This document shows positions 60,230 through 64,000 of a DNA stretch of 64,000 bases, in pieces. Where the stretch lies: assembly GCA_036346395.1 (NCBI GenBank), contig CM070613.1:22872818-22936817 (forward strand), read 5' to 3'. The notes beneath the pieces were generated by a model that searched no databases, was not told the origin of the DNA, and worked only from the letters and a program-made list of their open reading frames with translations. The stretch is from Hsuehochloa calcarea. Lineage: Eukaryota; Streptophyta; Magnoliopsida; Poales; Poaceae. The position numbers and the translations under genes are program-made. Position 1 is the first letter of the stretch, and every line of letters starts with the position of its first letter.

Positions 60230-60520
60230 CCGTGCATCAAAGGACAAGTCGTGTTTATCGAAGTGAAACCTGAGTTTATCATGAAAAACTAGAGAAAATA
60301 ATTATATCCACGCACTAATGGGATGGACGCCGCAGCTCGTGCGTCTAAAGGCAACCTGAGCCTATCGGGATGACAAACTAGAGAAATAATTATGTTCACA
60401 CTACCTCGTGGAAGTCGCAACTCGTGCGTCCAAGGACTAAGGGCAACCTGAGGCTAACGGGATGACAAACTAGAGAAATAATTATATTCACACTCACTCG
60501 TGGAAGTTATTACATTCACA
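60230..60520. repeat. Tandem array, ~90-base unit
   Basis: Three imperfect units share CGTGCGTC, GGCAACCTGAG, GATGACAAACTAGAGAAATA and ATTCACAC. A degenerate unit at about 59635-59690 lies on the other side of the MITEs. Confidence 0.65.
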
Positions 60521-60955
60521 GGGCTCGAGGGTAACGTTTCACTAGTCTTAGATAGAGACCCATTTGATATCGTATTTATGTTGAAGGGGGTCGTCGATAT
60601 CTGATGATTTGTTCGAGTGGAAATCAGAAACCCGAGATATGAACATTGAATTCTAATTGGATATATGCAAGGTTATGTATAATGTGCTTACATTAACTAT
60701 CTATAGCATCTGCTACGTAGACTTTAAGCTAATGTGGATGAAAGAGAATGAAGAGAGAGAGAAATGTATTGTCTATAATTCTATAGTAGATTGTATCACC
60801 CGAACCAAGGAAAGCATTAAAATATTATGTGTTGTCTACAATCATATATTCGACTGTATCATCATAACATACTGTATGAGCTGTATTTAGTGTTGTCTAC
60901 AGGTGACATAGAGAATTACTATAGATAGCAGCTGTCTGTACCATTTTACATGCCC
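60521..60955. other. Unassigned DNA
   Basis: AT-rich, with the repeated word GTTGTCTACA. No gene is supported. Confidence 0.35.
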
Positions 60956-60958
60956 TAA

Positions 60959-61241
60959 GGGTATCTCTAATAGTGATCACCTCAGCTGTCTCTTACCCGT
61001 TATGTCACTCAAAATTTTAGTTTGATGAGAGATGATGTGAAAAGAGAGAATGTGTCATCTTTTATATAAGAGACAAACTGGGCACGCAAACCATCGCAAA
61101 TGGTGAGTGTGTAAGGGAAGAAGTTGTGTTGAAAATAAATAATTTTATAGATAAATTGTTGAATATGTTGTCTATAAAGTTGTCTTATATGAGTTAGAGC
61201 ATTTAAAGATAACGCTAAAAAACAAACTATTGTATATGCCC
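60959..61241. mobile_element. MITE C, Harbinger-like
   Basis: GGGTATCTCTAATAG at the left and CTATTGTATATGCCC at the right are inverted repeats (11 of 15 positions), flanked by TAA on both sides (60956-60958 and 61242-61244). The 3-base TAA duplication fits PIF/Harbinger. Confidence 0.65.
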
Positions 61242-61378
61242 TAAGACAACATAAGTTAAAACAGTATTGTATCCGAATCACGGCTTCTAGACCCCTTTGA
61301 TTATTTGCTTCTTCATAAGTATCCTCCTATTCATAATGATATCATCTCAATTGAGAATAATATTTTGATAGATATAAG

Positions 61379-61647
61379 TGTTAGAAAACCATGGGCTTGG
61401 CCCAGCAGCCGACTCATGAGTGGGCGCCCATCCAAAACCCTAGAAAAGTCTTTAGACCATAAATAGAGGGTGCTAATCATTTTAAAAGACTGGTCGCTTG
61501 AAGAAGAAATAAAGAAGAAGAATACCACCTACATTTTTGTCTCTATGTGTTCAATCTACAATTTATTCTTGCATTGTTTGATGTGATTCTACGTTTGTGT
61601 ACGAGGTGATCGTTCGAACTGAACTCGCCAGCGACGGTTCCTCAACA
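61379..61647 (+). repeat. Copia-F 5' LTR
   Basis: It starts TGTTAGAAAACC and ends GGTTCCTCAACA, 269 bases. The end matches the inner end of the Copia-E 5' LTR. Confidence 0.7.
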
Positions 61648-62029
61648 CGTTATTAGCACGATCGACTCCAACCTACCTCTAGGCCTACTCTACTCGGATA
61701 GAAAGGTAACTGTCAAAGAACGACGCTCGTAGATCGAATCACTTTTATAGATCACTTTTAATTCTTCAAATTTGGGTTTATAGATTATTTCCGACGGTGC
61801 AAATCCACTCTAATCTACCGCAAGCCGACTTGAAGTCGTCGGCATATGCCGATCGGTAGGTTGCATGAAAGAGTGTATGTTGATTGCACTGTAGATTGTA
61901 GAATGCAAATTTCTTTTAATCTCCGCTAGCCGACTTGTAGTTGCCGACACAATACCGATCGGATGATTGGTTGGAAAGAGGGATTGTTGATCGCCTTTGT
62001 TCATGGATGCGCTGTGAGAAAAAGAAAAA

Positions 62030-62930
62030 CGAGCCAAGACATCTGACGGTGCGACCACGCCACCTGCATGCGGTCGTGCCACCACGCCACTTGAAGCCAT
62101 CTGCGGCATAGTCCGTAGCTTTGGCGCGCCGTCCGATGGCAAGATCGCCTTGCCCCATAGCGGCGGCCGACTCCACCGAGCGCCGCTGCCGCGCCCGAGA
62201 CGCGGCCCCAACATCTGGCCGCCTCGCGCCACCGCGTCGAATCGTAGCCGCGTGAGCCATTACTGCGGCCTTACAGCGACAACGCGGTCGCGTCCGTCAA
62301 CGCAACGCAGCGAGACCGCGCCAACCCACCACGAAGCAAGAAAAAATGGCAAAAGCAAGAAAAAGTGGGTGTCGACCCTGCGGGCGAGCCACCGTCGGCC
62401 GACGCCGCCAACCTCGCGCCGCCGCTCGCCGTCGACGCGGCCGACTGAACGCCACCATGTTGCCCGCCGTCGCGGCGCGCGCCCGCCGACCGAAGCCGCC
62501 TCCACACACCCCGAAGACCATCGTGCTCTCCGTGTGCGCATGCGGCCGCCACACCGACCTGCGACCCATCGCTGCTGCGCGCACCGCCACCCGCAACCAT
62601 CGACTCCGCACCGGCCGTGTTGCGCGCGCCGCCGACTCCGCGCCGTTGTCCGACGCCGCCCACCGACATGGCCACCTGCACGTAGCCTGGCCGCGACACG
62701 TGCCCCTGGCCACCGCACACTACCACGCCACCCGAAGCCTTGCTCGCCATGGTCGCGCTTGCGCCGCCGAATCAGGCCATACCTCAGTGCCTACCGCACG
62801 CTGCGCCATGCCTTGTCGTCACCGGCACAGCGCCGCGCCTCCGACACTGCTTGCACATCCACCAGTTGCCGCTGCCGCCACCTGCAAGGGGCAGGGAAAC
62901 CCTAAGTTCCCTCCCCCACCCCTTTTTGGT
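62030..62930. repeat. GC-rich leader of Copia-F
   Basis: A very GC-rich block lies between AT-rich flanks, in the same place as 31991-32720 of Copia-E. Long open frames on both strands reflect base composition. No protein motif was recognised. Confidence 0.55.
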
Positions 62931-63431
62931 CTATAATGGGCCGAAAAGCAAAAGGCCCAGCCGGAAAAACGGAAAGATAAGAAAAAAAGAAAAAAATCAA
63001 GATTTTGCAAATAAACTCTCTAAGTTCTAAAAATTATAAGAAAATATTTTGGGAAAGAAATTCTTGCAGAATAACCCTTCAGAAATTGAAAAAAAAATTA
63101 CGCAAAAATTTCTCATAATTAAAATTTAGCAGTTTTAGCCCCTAAAAATTATAGAATTCAATGAAAATTCATATTCTAGCAGAAAAGGACCTCAAGAATT
63201 CATATTCTATTTTTATTATTCCTATGCAATTTATATATTGTATTTGCTGTTTTGATTATCTGTGGTTATTTATTTTACTTTTAATCACTGAAAATAGCAG
63301 TAACTAATGAAATATACATAGAAAAATACGAGATCACGAAGCGGGAGTTCAAAGAGCATTATAAGAATTTTACAGGCATTTTATGCAAATTACTAGCAGT
63401 AATCTTATGAACTCTTTGCATAAATATGTAG

Positions 63432-63965
63432 ATGACTGGCATCACGAACCAGGAGTTCGAAGAGCTGGCCCAGCATGGCCAGAATAATTTCACCCGATTG
63501 CGGTGCAATCCACATGCAACTATCGTCAAGACAGCTACAAGGTGTATACCGAATTAATTGACATCATGCAAGTTACAAAAGCTTAAGATAATGTTCTAAG
63601 GAATAACTATATCTCACAACCGCCTAGTAGCAATATTGGCCATGAAGCCAATGCTAGCAGCTACAAGGTGAGAAAGCCTCTTAGAAAGGAGATGGGCAAG
63701 AAGGGTAAGGTCGTGGATCATACGTTATTGATGCTTTCCATTCTAAGAAGAAGGGCAAATGACAGTATGAGGCACACCTCGCCATTACAGACACGGAGGA
63801 TCCACGACCATTAGTTGCACTCATAGATGTGGACAACCCAGTAGCAGCCCCCATCACCCCTCCTTTGGATATTGCAGCGGCTGCAGCTGTGGTTGCCCAA
63901 GAGGAGAAGATCACCATGGATCAAATTGAGGTAAAAGTTTCTGAATACTTCACTGATTCGATCTA
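63432..63965 (+). pseudogene. Copia-F gag, partial
   Basis: The start MTGITNQEFEELAQHGQNNF is at 63432. After a jump to FHPIAVQSTCNYRQDSYK, it continues NNYISQPPSSNIGHEANASS and then (shifted) TEDPRPLVALIDVDNPVAAP and AAAAAVVAQEEKITMDQIE. The gag middle is missing, as in Copia-E, and no CCHC motif is present. Confidence 0.65.
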
Positions 63966-64000
63966 GTGAACGTATTGCACTTTGATCTTTTTATAGTAAC

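Larger units (their letters stand above)
61379..64000 (+). mobile_element. Copia-F, 5' part, running off the window
   Basis: It has a 5' LTR at 61379-61647, then CGTTATTAGCACGATCG, a GC-rich leader and gag. LTR end, primer-binding region and gag all align with Copia-E, so this is a second family member in the opposite orientation. Confidence 0.75.

Noticed and set aside
62150..62936. Overlapping long frames on both strands
   Set aside because: Composition effect in the GC-rich Copia-F leader.

Overview
This window is nuclear plant DNA, most likely from a grass (Poaceae). The reasons are a tandem F-box/FBD gene pair with plant introns, dense nested LTR retrotransposons of both Copia and Gypsy types, a Mutator-like DNA transposon, and Stowaway- and Harbinger-like MITEs with grass-type termini. 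I cannot name the species. No rRNA, tRNA, CRISPR array or bacterial-style operon was seen. Only one host gene looks possibly functional; nearly everything else is transposon sequence in various states of decay.

Layout. 0-6.5 kb: a tandem duplication of an F-box gene. Copy 1 (624-1139) is cut off by a Copia remnant (1140-1850). Copy 2 (4166-6474) is a plausible multi-exon F-box/LRR/FBD gene with a MITE in intron 1 and an unusual predicted last exon. 6.6-11.7 kb: a minus-strand MULE with a frameshifted transposase ending in a GRF-type zinc finger. 11.1-12.2 kb: the MULE right end plus flank, found again at 33.7-34.8 kb. 12.2-13.4 kb: a fragment of a Gypsy LTR (here called Gypsy-C). 13.4-26.7 kb: a minus-strand Copia element (Copia-B, copy 1), split by a complete minus-strand chromovirus-type Gypsy (16423-26130) with a 5-bp target duplication. 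26.7-33.4 kb: a minus-strand Copia (Copia-E) with a very GC-rich leader. 33.4-34.8 kb: a second MULE end. 34.8-39.9 kb: a minus-strand Copia (Copia-D), cut at its gag start. 39.9-46.0 kb: complete Gypsy-C, gag-only, plus strand, with two LTRs of 1629 bp. 46.0-50.8 kb: Copia-B copy 2, without the nested Gypsy, which therefore preserves the empty insertion site. 50.8-54.7 kb: unassigned DNA with a partial tandem duplication holding a Copia integrase scrap. 54.7-57.9 kb: a solo LTR inserted in a MITE. 58-61.3 kb: MITEs and a ~90-bp tandem array. 61.4-64 kb: the start of another Copia (Copia-F, plus strand, same family as Copia-E).

How the parts relate. The two Copia-B copies share the same junction with the Gypsy-C LTR, the same reverse-transcriptase deletion and the same palindromic inserts. 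They were therefore copied as a block after the element had decayed, and the chromovirus then entered copy 1. The most unusual features are short palindromic arrays at three separate places in Copia-B, a host F-box gene that can be spliced in frame to a foreign-looking exon, and a young Gypsy whose LTRs differ mainly by small indels. I did not find a clearly new enzymatic or defence system; the findings are candidates for checking.
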